A stretch of 64,000 nucleotides of DNA from Microbacterium testaceum StLB037 (GTDB lineage: Bacteria; Actinomycetota; Actinomycetes; Actinomycetales; Microbacteriaceae). Position numbers and translations under genes: made by a program. This document shows, in pieces, positions 16,110-24,222 of the stretch. The stretch spans positions 62,001 to 126,000 of the forward strand of contig NZ_FNJN01000002.1 in NCBI RefSeq assembly GCF_900104345.1, read 5' to 3'. The notes under the pieces were generated by a model, which was not told the origin of the DNA, ran no database searches, and was given only the letters and a program-made list of their open reading frames with translations. How positions within the stretch are numbered: position 1 is the stretch's first letter; each line of letters begins with the position of its first letter.

Positions 16110-19033
16110 GAGCCCACCACCTCCGCGTCCTCGGGGAGTTGCGACTGGCGGTCGACCTCGGCGCCGAGGCTGCGGAGCACGTCGAGAACGAGGCCGATGA
16201 CGACGAGGTAGACGCCGACGTCGAAGATCGTGCTGGTCACGAACTCCCAGTGACCGATGATCGGCAGTTCACCCTCGAAGGTGAAGCTCTGCAGCGGCGC
16301 GAAGCCGAACACCATCGGAACGAGGGCGCACAGCACGGCGATCGCCATGCCCGCCCCGAGCAAGCGACCCGCGTCGGTGGGGGCGGCGGCGCCGAGCTCC
16401 CAGCGACCGCCCGCGATGTAGCGCATGACCAGGCCCATACCCGCGACCAGGCCACCGGCGAACCCTCCGCCGGGCAGGTTGTGGCCCGCGAAGAGCAGGT
16501 AGAGCGACACGATCATGATCGAGTGGAAGAGCACCCGGATGATGATCTCGAGCAGGATCGAACGGTTCTCGGGCTGCACCTTCGCACCCGAGATGAGCCA
16601 CGCGCGCGGGGCACCGGTTTCGCCTACGCGCTGCGCACGCACGCCGCTGTCGGTCTCGACGAGGGGGCGACGACGGCCGAGTCCCACCCGCGCGCGGGCG
16701 GTGCCCGATCGACGTGCGAGATTGTCGCTGCGGTTGGTGATGAAGACGAGGGATGCCACGCCGGTGGCGGCGAGGACCAGCACCGAGAGCTCGCCCATGG
16801 TGTCCCAGCCGCGGAGGTCGACGAGAGCGACGTTGACGACGTTGCGACCGTGACCGATCTCGTAGGCGAGGGGCGGCCACTCGAGCGAGACGGGGAGGTC
16901 CTGCCGCGCGCCGGTCGCCACGATCGCCACGAGGGCCATCGTGAGGCCCACGCCCGCACCGAGGACGGCACGCGCCAGCGGGGCGACCGACTCGTTCTGC
17001 TCGCCCATGCGGGCCGGCAGACGCCGGAGCACCAGCGCGAACACCACGAGGGTCACGGTTTCGATGAGCACCTGCGTGAGGGCGAGGTCGGGGGCGCCGC
17101 TGGTGGCGAAGAGCACCACCATGCCCAGGCCCGTCACCGAGACGAGGGCGACACCGGTGTACCGCTTGCGGGCGCGGACGGCCAGGATGCCGGCGGCGAT
17201 CATGATCGGTGCCGAGATCAGCTGCGCCGGCGACTGCCACGCGGCGAGCTGGGCGCGCCACTCGCTCGAGGCGAGCAGCGCCGTGCCTTCGGCGACGACG
17301 AGCACGACGAAGATCGTTCCGACGTAGAACGGCAGAGAACCGCGCTGGAAGCGGGCGGTCACCCACTCGGACGAGTGGTCGATCCCGCGCAGGGCCACGT
17401 TGTAGGCGTCGTTCGCCGTGAAGGGCAGCACGCGACGGCGCTTGTGCAGCTGCGTCTTGCGCACGACCCAGAAGATGCCGGCGCCGAGTGCGAGCGTGCC
17501 GAGCGAGATGAACAGCGCCGGCTCGAGGCCGTGCCAGAGCGCCAGGTGGTACGGGTACGCGGGAGCGGAGACGCCCGCGGTCGCTTCGGGCAGGCCGTCG
17601 GCGTAGGGCGCGAGCCAGTGGTCGACGATCGGGGCGAGGAATCCGAGCCCCAGTGACGTCGCTGCGAGGAGCACCGGCGCCGACAGGAAGCCGATCGGCG
17701 GGTCGGGCCACTCGGTGGTCTCGACGTCGCGCTTGGTCCCATACGCCCCCCACAGGAAGCGGATGCCGTACGCCGCCGTCAGCGCCGAGCCCAGCACGAT
17801 GCCGATCAGGGCGACCCATCCCCACGCAGCTCCGCCTTCGGCTTCGTGCAGCAGGGCCGTCAGCGCGGTCTCTTTCGCGACGAACCCGAGAGTGGGGATG
17901 ACCCCCGCCATCGAGAAGATCGCGATGAACGACGCGGTGGCCATGACCGGCGCCTGTCGGCCCAGGCCGGAGAGCTGGCCGATGTCACGGGTGTTCAGCT
18001 GACGGTCGATCACACCGACGACGAGAAAGAGACACGACTTGAACAGCGCGTGGCTGAGCAGGAGCGCGGCGCCGGCGAGAGCGGCATCCCTCGTCCCGTA
18101 TCCGAGCATCACGGTGAGGAAGCCGAGCTGGCTCACCGTGCCGAAGGCGAGGATGCGCTTGAGGTCGCGCTCACGCAGAGCCTGGAACCCGCCGAGCAGC
18201 ATCGTGAAGACACCGAGGGCGATGAGGGTGGGCCGCCAGAACGGCGTATCGGCGAAGCCGGGGGCGAGGCGGGCGACCAAGTAGATGCCGGCCTTGACCA
18301 TGGCAGCGGCGTGCAGGTACGCACTGACCGGGGTGGGGGCGGCCATGGCCCCGGGGAGCCAGAAGTGGAACGGGAAGATCGCCGACTTGCTGAGCGCTCC
18401 CACCAGCAGCAGCAGGACGGCGATGTCGACGACGGCGCCCGTGGGCGGGTCGGCGAGGATCGTCGACAGGCTCGAGGTGCCCGCCTGGACGACGAGCAGA
18501 ACCACGCCGATGAGCATGACGAGTCCGCCGAGCGTGGTGACGAGCAGCGCCTGCAGGGCGGCTCGACGGCTCGCGGAACGGCTGTGGTAGTACCCGATGA
18601 GCAGGTACGACAGCACGCTCGTCGCTTCCCACAGCATGACGAGGACGACGATGTCGTCGGTGAGGACGAGGCCGTACATGGCGCCGGCGAAGCCGAGCAG
18701 CACGGCGGAGAACTGCCCGACACCGGCGGTCTTGCCGCGGAAGTACCACCGGCAGTAGAGCATCACCAGCGCACCGACGCCGGTTACGACGAGCGTCAGC
18801 AACCAGCCGAGCACGTCCATGCGCATCGACAGCGAGACGTCGATCGCCGGAATCCAGCGATATTCCTCGAAGGGAATGTCCCCCGCGAACACCGCGGGGG
18901 CGAGGACGATAGCGTGCGCGAAAGCGAGAGCCGGGAGCACCGCCGCCACGTAGAAGGCGCGGGCACCGATGCGCGAGACGAGCCACGGCAGAAGAAGGGG
19001 CACGGCCGCGAAGGCGCCGAGGAAGATCAGCAC
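16106..19033 (-). CDS. mnhA: Mrp Na+/H+ antiporter fused subunits A and B
   Basis: Protein of 975 residues and first gene of the Mrp operon. The N-terminal 500 residues are the NuoL-like MnhA antiporter domain (AMYGLVLTDDIVVLVMLWEATS, SAIFPFHFWLPGAMAAPTPV). A second part resembles the C-terminal MnhA region, and the last 150 residues are an MnhB domain (FHSIMIVSLYLLFAGHNLPGGGFAGGL). Such A-B fusions are common in actinobacteria. GTG at 19033 follows an AGGAGG ribosome-binding site. The complex exchanges Na+ for H+ and supports pH and salt homeostasis. Confidence 0.93.
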   Translation of the reverse strand: MLIFLGAFAAVPLLLPWLVSRIGARAFYVAAVLPALAFAHAIVLAPAVFAGDIPFEEYRWIPAIDVSLSMRMDVLGWLLTLVVTGVGALVMLYCRWYFRGKTAGVGQFSAVLLGFAGAMYGLVLTDDIVVLVMLWEATSVLSYLLIGYYHSRSASRRAALQALLVTTLGGLVMLIGVVLLVVQAGTSSLSTILADPPTGAVVDIAVLLLLVGALSKSAIFPFHFWLPGAMAAPTPVSAYLHAAAMVKAGIYLVARLAPGFADTPFWRPTLIALGVFTMLLGGFQALRERDLKRILAFGTVSQLGFLTVMLGYGTRDAALAGAALLLSHALFKSCLFLVVGVIDRQLNTRDIGQLSGLGRQAPVMATASFIAIFSMAGVIPTLGFVAKETALTALLHEAEGGAAWGWVALIGIVLGSALTAAYGIRFLWGAYGTKRDVETTEWPDPPIGFLSAPVLLAATSLGLGFLAPIVDHWLAPYADGLPEATAGVSAPAYPYHLALWHGLEPALFISLGTLALGAGIFWVVRKTQLHKRRRVLPFTANDAYNVALRGIDHSSEWVTARFQRGSLPFYVGTIFVVLVVAEGTALLASSEWRAQLAAWQSPAQLISAPIMIAAGILAVRARKRYTGVALVSVTGLGMVVLFATSGAPDLALTQVLIETVTLVVFALVLRRLPARMGEQNESVAPLARAVLGAGVGLTMALVAIVATGARQDLPVSLEWPPLAYEIGHGRNVVNVALVDLRGWDTMGELSVLVLAATGVASLVFITNRSDNLARRSGTARARVGLGRRRPLVETDSGVRAQRVGETGAPRAWLISGAKVQPENRSILLEIIIRVLFHSIMIVSLYLLFAGHNLPGGGFAGGLVAGMGLVMRYIAGGRWELGAAAPTDAGRLLGAGMAIAVLCALVPMVFGFAPLQSFTFEGELPIIGHWEFVTSTIFDVGVYLVVIGLVLDVLRSLGAEVDRQSQLPEDAEVVGS

Positions 19034-19090
19034 GGTCGGGCCTCCTCGGGGTCGACGGGCGGGTGCCCGGGCTCTCGGGGTGTCGTCCCT

Positions 19091-19096
19091 ATTCTA
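19091..19096 (-). promoter_or_regulatory. Candidate -10 box of the Mrp operon promoter
   Basis: TAGAAT on the minus strand, 57 bp upstream of the mnhA GTG and before its ribosome-binding site. No good -35 box is seen 17 bp further up, so this is a modest call. Confidence 0.4.
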
Positions 19097-19128
19097 TGCG
19101 GAGCATGAGAGTCCCAGCACCCGTCGAC

Positions 19129-20178
19129 TCATGTGGTACGCGGCGGAGCGGTCGTGGTCCCCTCGCGGAAGGTGCACCGCAGGTCGAGCCCCGAGGGCGT
19201 CTCGTCCTCGAGCATCGCGGCGACCGCCTCACCGGCCGCCCGACCTTTGGCGGTGGCGGGTTGGACGAGCGTGGTCAGCACGTGCGGGGCGAGGCCGTCG
19301 ACGACCACGCCGTCGAATCCGGTGACGCTCACGTCATCGGGGACGCGGAGCCCCGCCTCTTCGGCCGCGCGGATCACCCCGGCCGCGAGCAGATCGCTCT
19401 GGGCGATGACAGCGGTCGGGCGGTGGTCGGGATCGGCGAAGATCGCCCGACCGGCGATGGTGCCCTCGTCGATCGAACTGGTGGCGGCGGCCACCGCGGG
19501 CGCGTCGGGGAACACCGCGCGGGCTCCGGCCAGACGGTCGGCGGTCACGTCGACGCGCACCTCGGCGTCGTCGGCGATCCAGCCGCGACGACGAGCGGTG
19601 TCGGTGGGGAGGGTGACGATGACGACGTCGTGATGGCCGAGCGCCGACAGGTGGCGCGCGGCCGCGCTCTGGGCCTCGGTGTTGTCGAGCAGCACCTGCG
19701 GCACGCCCTCACCCGCGTCGCCTTCCACGACCACGACCGGGATGCCGCGGCCTCGGACGATCTCGAGCGAATCGCGCATGCGCGGGCTGCAGCCGATCAG
19801 GACGGCGGCGTCGATGGGGGCGGTGTGCAACGAGGGTTCGCTCACCGTCTCGCCGTCGTCGCGCAGCAACAGGAGCGCGGCACCCAGGCGCGAGACGCCG
19901 TCGGCCAGTCCGTCCATCATGTGGGTGGTCACGGGATCGAGGAACGCGGTCCCGAGGTGCTGGTCGAAGACCACGCCGACGATGCCCGAACGTCCGCGAC
20001 GCAGCGAGGCCGCGCGCGGATCCGGTCCGGTGTAGCCCAGGCTCTCGGCGGCGGCCAGCACGCGGGCCCGGGTCGCCGGCGAGGTGGGCGTCTTGCCGCT
20101 GAACACCACCGAGGCGGTCGACGCCGAGACGCCGGCCTCACGGGCGACATCGCTGATGGTCGCGCGACGGGTGCTCAC
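19129..20178 (-). CDS. LacI-family regulator, divergent from MFS transporter
   Basis: Repressor-type protein of 349 residues: helix-turn-helix ISDVAREAGVSASTASVVFSG, hinge ESLGYTGPDPRAASLRRGRSG, then an effector-binding domain (GIVGVVFDQHLGTAFLDP and VPDDVSVTGFDGVVVDGLAP). GTG at 20178 is six bases after the -10-like TACGAT (20190-20185) and has no ribosome-binding site, so a leaderless mRNA is likely. Two perfect palindromes (20212-20243) lie between it and the MFS gene and are its expected operators. Ligand unknown. Confidence 0.88.
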   Translation of the reverse strand: MSTRRATISDVAREAGVSASTASVVFSGKTPTSPATRARVLAAAESLGYTGPDPRAASLRRGRSGIVGVVFDQHLGTAFLDPVTTHMMDGLADGVSRLGAALLLLRDDGETVSEPSLHTAPIDAAVLIGCSPRMRDSLEIVRGRGIPVVVVEGDAGEGVPQVLLDNTEAQSAAARHLSALGHHDVVIVTLPTDTARRRGWIADDAEVRVDVTADRLAGARAVFPDAPAVAAATSSIDEGTIAGRAIFADPDHRPTAVIAQSDLLAAGVIRAAEEAGLRVPDDVSVTGFDGVVVDGLAPHVLTTLVQPATAKGRAAGEAVAAMLEDETPSGLDLRCTFREGTTTAPPRTT

Positions 20179-20211
20179 GGGCCGATCGTACCTGCCGACC
20201 GGGCGCCCTGC

Positions 20212-20243
20212 CGAATCGATTCGATATGCGTCGAATCGATTCG
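20212..20243. promoter_or_regulatory. Twin perfect 12-bp palindromes, LacI-family operators
   Basis: CGAATCGATTCG at 20212-20223 and again at 20232-20243, start-to-start 20 bp, so on the same DNA face (about two turns). They sit in the 78-bp gap between the divergent lacI and MFS genes; the second copy ends one base before the MFS -10 box TACAGT (20245-20250). Confidence 0.8.
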
Positions 20244-20256
20244 GTACAGTGTCGAC

Positions 20257-21513
20257 ATGCACTCGACGCTCACCCGATCCCAGCTCGTCCGCTGGCACAT
20301 CGCGATCTGCGCCATCTTCCTCGCGAGCGGGCTCAGCATCTCCACCTGGGCGTCGCGGGTGCCCGCGATCCGCGAATCGCTCGGCATCGAGAACTCCGGC
20401 GTCGGGCTGCTGCTGTTGGGCATGGGCGTGGCATCCATCATCGGTCTGTCGATCGCCCCCGCCGTGATGGCGCGCATCGGCGCGCGCCGCGGAATGCTCG
20501 TGGCCCTGCTGCTCGTCGGCATCGGGCTCATGATCATCGGCTTCGGGGCGGACTCCCTGCAGCTCTTCGCCGTCGCCCTCGTGGGCCTCGCGCTCTTCGG
20601 ATTCGGCAACGGCGCCGTCGACGTGATGATGAACGTCGAGGGAGCGGCACTCGAGAAGGCCACCGGGCGCACGATCATGCCCTTGCTGCACGCCTTCTTC
20701 AGCTTCGGCACCGTCATCGGAGCGGGCCTCGGCTTCGTCGCGGTGAGCCTCGGCATCCCGGTGATCGCCCACTGCGTCGCGATGGGGGTCGTGATCATCG
20801 TCGTCGCCTTCGTGTCGGTCGCGAACGTGCCGCGGGCAGAGGTCGCGATGGACGCCCCCGCCGATGAGGAGCGCGCCCACTGGCGCGAGCGCCTCTCGGT
20901 GTCGCTGCAGGCCTGGCGCGAGCCGCGCACCTACACGCTCGGCGTCATCATGCTCGGCATGGCCTTCGCCGAGGGCAGCGCGAACGACTGGTTGCCCTCC
21001 GCGGTGGTCTACGGCCACGGCGCGCCCGAAGAGGCGGGGCCGGCGGTGCTGGCGGTGTTCTCCGTCGCCATGACGGTCGGCCGCATCGCGGGCGGTCCCG
21101 TCGTCGATCGCCTCGGGCGCGTGCTCGTTCTGCGGGTGCTCGCCGGCACCGCCGCCGCCGGCCTGCTGCTGTTCATCCTGGCTCCGTACGGCCCGCTCGT
21201 CTTCGTGGGCGCCGCCCTGTGGGGCCTCGGCGCCTCGCTGGGCTTCCCGATCGGCATGTCCGCCGCTGCCGACGACCCCGCCAAGGCCGCCTCCCGCGTG
21301 GCCGCCGCCGCCACCATCGGCTACGTCGCCTTCCTCTGCGGTCCCCCGATCCTCGGATGGATCGGCGACCACATCGGCCTGCTCAACACCCTGCTCATCG
21401 TGGTCGGCCTGATCGTGGCATCCGGACTCTTCTCCGGCGCGGCCAAGCCGCTCGTCGCCTCCGAGAAGGCGGAGGCCGAGCCCGCGCGACGCGACGCGGC
21501 GGGGCGCAATTAG
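20257..21513 (+). CDS. MFS transporter, YbjJ-like
   Basis: Twelve-span major facilitator superfamily carrier of 418 residues. The segment NVEGAALEKATGRTIMPLLH with the following AFFSFGTVIGAGLG is shared, from memory, with the YbjJ/fucose-permease-like group. The central loop has PRAEVAMDAPADEERAHWRE. A start at ATG 20257 lies six bases after the -10 box TACAGT with no ribosome-binding site: probable leaderless mRNA. Controlled in all likelihood by the divergent LacI protein. The transported compound is unknown; a sugar or a drug is possible. Confidence 0.85.
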   Translation: MHSTLTRSQLVRWHIAICAIFLASGLSISTWASRVPAIRESLGIENSGVGLLLLGMGVASIIGLSIAPAVMARIGARRGMLVALLLVGIGLMIIGFGADSLQLFAVALVGLALFGFGNGAVDVMMNVEGAALEKATGRTIMPLLHAFFSFGTVIGAGLGFVAVSLGIPVIAHCVAMGVVIIVVAFVSVANVPRAEVAMDAPADEERAHWRERLSVSLQAWREPRTYTLGVIMLGMAFAEGSANDWLPSAVVYGHGAPEEAGPAVLAVFSVAMTVGRIAGGPVVDRLGRVLVLRVLAGTAAAGLLLFILAPYGPLVFVGAALWGLGASLGFPIGMSAAADDPAKAASRVAAAATIGYVAFLCGPPILGWIGDHIGLLNTLLIVVGLIVASGLFSGAAKPLVASEKAEAEPARRDAAGRN

Positions 21514-21522
21514 GCTGAGTGG

Positions 21523-22221
21523 GTGCGTCTCGTCATCGCCCGTTGCTCCGTCGATTACACCGGCCGCCTCAACGCGCATCTCCCCCTCGCCACCCGCCTG
21601 CTCGTCCACAAGAACGACGGCAGTCTGCTGGTGCACTCCGACGGCGGCTCGTACAAGCCGCTGAACTGGATGAGCCCGCCGTGCTCGCTCACCCTCGAGC
21701 AGCCCGACGAGGTCGACGTCGAAGACGGCGTGATCGAGCGGTGGCGCGTCACCCATGCGAAGACCGGTGATGCGCTGCTGGTGCGCATCCACGAGGTCAT
21801 CCACGACACCGCCCACGACCTCGGCGTCGACCCGGGCCTGATCAAGGACGGCGTCGAGGCCGACCTGCAGCGGCTGCTGGCCGAACAGGTGTCGGTGGTC
21901 GGCGAGAACCTCACCCTCGTGCGCCGCGAGTACCCCACCGCGATCGGCCCCGTCGACCTGCTCCTGCGCAACGACGACGGCAAGGGAACGGTGGCGATCG
22001 AGGTCAAGCGTCGCGGCGACATCGACGGCGTCGAGCAGCTCACGCGCTACCTCGAGCTCCTCAACCGCGACCCCCTGCTGGCGCCCGTCACGGGCGTCTA
22101 CGCCGCGCAGGAGATCAAGCCGCAGGCCCGCGTCCTCGCCACCGATCGCGGCATCCGGTGCCTGGTCCTCGACTACGACGAGATGAAGGGCGTGCAGTCG
22201 GGCGCCCCGCGCCTGTTCTGA
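21523..22221 (+). CDS. nucS: Mismatch-specific endonuclease NucS/EndoMS
   Basis: Non-canonical mismatch repair nuclease, 232 residues, which cuts both strands at mismatches and replaces MutS/MutL in actinobacteria and archaea (family knowledge). The start [16 protein letters not shown] and the C-terminal nuclease core with [10 protein letters not shown] and [20 protein letters not shown] (GxxxD and ExK catalytic pattern) identify it. GTG at 21523 is six bases after TAGGCT (21511-21516), whose first bases are the stop codon of the MFS gene; leaderless mRNA likely. In family members the beta clamp stimulates cutting through a C-terminal motif; here the end is SGAPRLF. Confidence 0.93.
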   Translation: MRLVIARCSVDYTGRLNAHLPLATRLLVHKNDGSLLVHSDGGSYKPLNWMSPPCSLTLEQPDEVDVEDGVIERWRVTHAKTGDALLVRIHEVIHDTAHDLGVDPGLIKDGVEADLQRLLAEQVSVVGENLTLVRREYPTAIGPVDLLLRNDDGKGTVAIEVKRRGDIDGVEQLTRYLELLNRDPLLAPVTGVYAAQEIKPQARVLATDRGIRCLVLDYDEMKGVQSGAPRLF

Positions 22222-22268
22222 CCGCGCCGGATCGAGCCGGGCGGATGCTGCGCCGGTAGCGTGGACGC

Positions 22269-22973
22269 ATGTCTGCACGCTCTCCCTTCTCCTGCGTCCT
22301 GTGGGACGTCGACGGAACCCTCGTCGACGCATCGGAGGGCATCCTCCGCCGGTTGACCATCACGCTGGAGCACTTCGGGCGGACGCCCCCGGTGCGCGGA
22401 GAGCTGTCGCGCTGGATCGGTCCGCCGATGTACGAGTCGTTCCAAGTGAACGTGGGCATGACGCCCGAGCAGGCAACCGAGGCCGTCACGTTCTACCGCG
22501 GGCTGAACAAGAGCGAGGGCTACACGGTCAGCGCGCGCCTGTACCCGGGTGTCGGCGAACTGGTGCACCAGCTGCACGCGGCGGGCATCCCGCAGTCGAC
22601 GGCGAGCTCGAAGCCCGAGGTGCAGGTCGTCGCCCTCATGGACCACTTCGGTCTCGCCCCCTCCCTCGAGGCCATGGTCGGCGCCACCCTCGACGAGCGC
22701 ACCCTGAGCACCAAGGCCGACGTCGTGCGCGAGGCGCTGCGCCGCCTCGAGGCCGCCGGAGCCGACACCTCGCGCCCCATCCTCATCGGCGATCGACACC
22801 ACGACGTCGAGGGAGGGGCGGATGCCGGGGTGCCGGTGATCTTCGTGCGCTGGGGCTTCAGCTGGCCCCACGAGGCGGACGGCGCCCAGGCCGCCGTCGA
22901 CGACGTCGACCAGCTCCGCGCCCTCCTGCTGATCGACGACTCGTCGGAATCGGACGCCTCCGCCGGTGTCTGA
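22269..22973 (+). CDS. HAD-superfamily phosphatase, Gph-like
   Basis: Cytoplasmic phosphohydrolase of 234 residues. Motif I is LWDVDGTLVD with nucleophile Asp13 and Asp15, motif II is around TASSKPEVQ, and motifs III/IV are near LIGDRHHDVEGG. A helical cap domain lies between residues 25 and 95. This pattern fits phosphoglycolate phosphatase-like enzymes, but the substrate is not determined. ATG 22269 comes six bases after TAGCGT (22257-22262), without a ribosome-binding site. Its last codons overlap the next gene. Confidence 0.85.
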   Translation: MSARSPFSCVLWDVDGTLVDASEGILRRLTITLEHFGRTPPVRGELSRWIGPPMYESFQVNVGMTPEQATEAVTFYRGLNKSEGYTVSARLYPGVGELVHQLHAAGIPQSTASSKPEVQVVALMDHFGLAPSLEAMVGATLDERTLSTKADVVREALRRLEAAGADTSRPILIGDRHHDVEGGADAGVPVIFVRWGFSWPHEADGAQAAVDDVDQLRALLLIDDSSESDASAGV

Positions 22974-24162
22974 GCTCGAGGGGGTGATCCCCGCGGCGGT
23001 CGCCCTCCTCGTGGCGGCCCTGGTCGTCGGGGTGATCGTGATCGCCGTGCGGTTCTCTCGTCGCTCCCCGCGGGCGCGCGCGACGGCTGCCCGGGCCGTG
23101 ACCGCAGCGGGCGAGGCGCTCCTGCGTCTGGATGACGCTGTGTCCCGGCTCGACGTGGCCTTCCGCGCCGTCGATGCGATGGATGCCGCGGACGAGCCGG
23201 CCGATCTCCGCCGAGCCCGCGCGGCGGCCGTCCGGGCGCGCGACCGCGGATTCGCCGACCTCTCGCGGCTCGAGGCCGACACGGGCGTCGCGGCCCGGCG
23301 CGCCGACGACGCGCGCAGACTGCGCGCCGGGTTCGACGATCAGATCCGACGAGTCGAGCGCACTCGGGAGCAGTTGCAGGAGTGGGCGCGGGCGCACCGT
23401 ACCCCGGCCGACCTCCTCGAGCTCACCCGCCGTCGACGCGACGAGCTGATCGAGACGACAGGCGACCCCGAGCCCTTGGTGACCGCTCTGCGCGATCGCT
23501 TCACGCGCGAAGACCGAGACGATGCCGAGACGGCCGCGCGGGCGGCATCCGACGCCCTCCGTGAGGTCGACGACGCCCTCGAGCGCGCGGCCTCCGAGCC
23601 CGATGGGGGCCACCTCGTCGCGGCCACCGCCGCGCTCCTGCGCGCCGAACGGCAGCTGCGCGCCGTCGAAGACGCGCATCGCATCGCCCTGCAGGCGGCC
23701 GAGAACGCGGACGCCGAACTCGTTGCCGCGCGGGCCGAGATCGAGGCGGCGACCGCGTCGGCATCCCGCCGCCCGACCGAAGCGGCACCCGACGCCCTCG
23801 ACCGTCTGCGCGCCGCGGCGCGCGACCTCGACCTGGCCGCCGCGGAGGCCGTCCGTCGGCCGCGGTGGGCGATCGCGACCGTCGCCCGGGTCCGCGAGAC
23901 GCGCGACGACGCCCTCGGCGAGGCGATGAGCCCCCGCGAGCGTCTCGAGGCCGCTCGTGCCGCCCTCCCCGGCACCCTCGCGTGCGCGCGCGCCGCTCTG
24001 GCCGCCGCCGAGGCACGCGGGTCCACCGCCGCGATCGGCGAACGACTGCGCCTCGAGGACGCGCGTCGGCAGCTGGCCGCGGCTCGGGCGGCGACCGATG
24101 CGGAGCAAGCCCTCGCCCACGCGCGTGCCGGGTGGCACGCCGTCTCCGATCCCGTGGCCTGA
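22966..24162 (+). CDS. Membrane-anchored coiled-coil protein, unknown function
   Basis: Not recognised. The predicted protein has 398 residues: one N-terminal membrane span (about 7-27, VIPAAVALLVAALVVGVIVIA), then almost entirely Ala/Arg/Glu/Asp-rich alpha-helix with heptad-like patterning and no extracellular or catalytic signature. Such proteins can act as cytoplasmic scaffolds tied to the membrane. GTG at 22966 lies 8 bp inside the end of the HAD gene, so both are co-translated. Codon third positions are GC-rich as in neighbours, supporting a real gene. Alternating Ala and Arg could also suit contact with nucleic acid or acidic lipids. Confidence 0.7.
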   Translation: MSELEGVIPAAVALLVAALVVGVIVIAVRFSRRSPRARATAARAVTAAGEALLRLDDAVSRLDVAFRAVDAMDAADEPADLRRARAAAVRARDRGFADLSRLEADTGVAARRADDARRLRAGFDDQIRRVERTREQLQEWARAHRTPADLLELTRRRRDELIETTGDPEPLVTALRDRFTREDRDDAETAARAASDALREVDDALERAASEPDGGHLVAATAALLRAERQLRAVEDAHRIALQAAENADAELVAARAEIEAATASASRRPTEAAPDALDRLRAAARDLDLAAAEAVRRPRWAIATVARVRETRDDALGEAMSPRERLEAARAALPGTLACARAALAAAEARGSTAAIGERLRLEDARRQLAAARAATDAEQALAHARAGWHAVSDPVA

Positions 24163-24222
24163 GCCGCCGCCCGCCGCACCTGCTCCCCACGGGCGGGTCG
24201 ACCGTGCCCTATCGTGAGCGGC

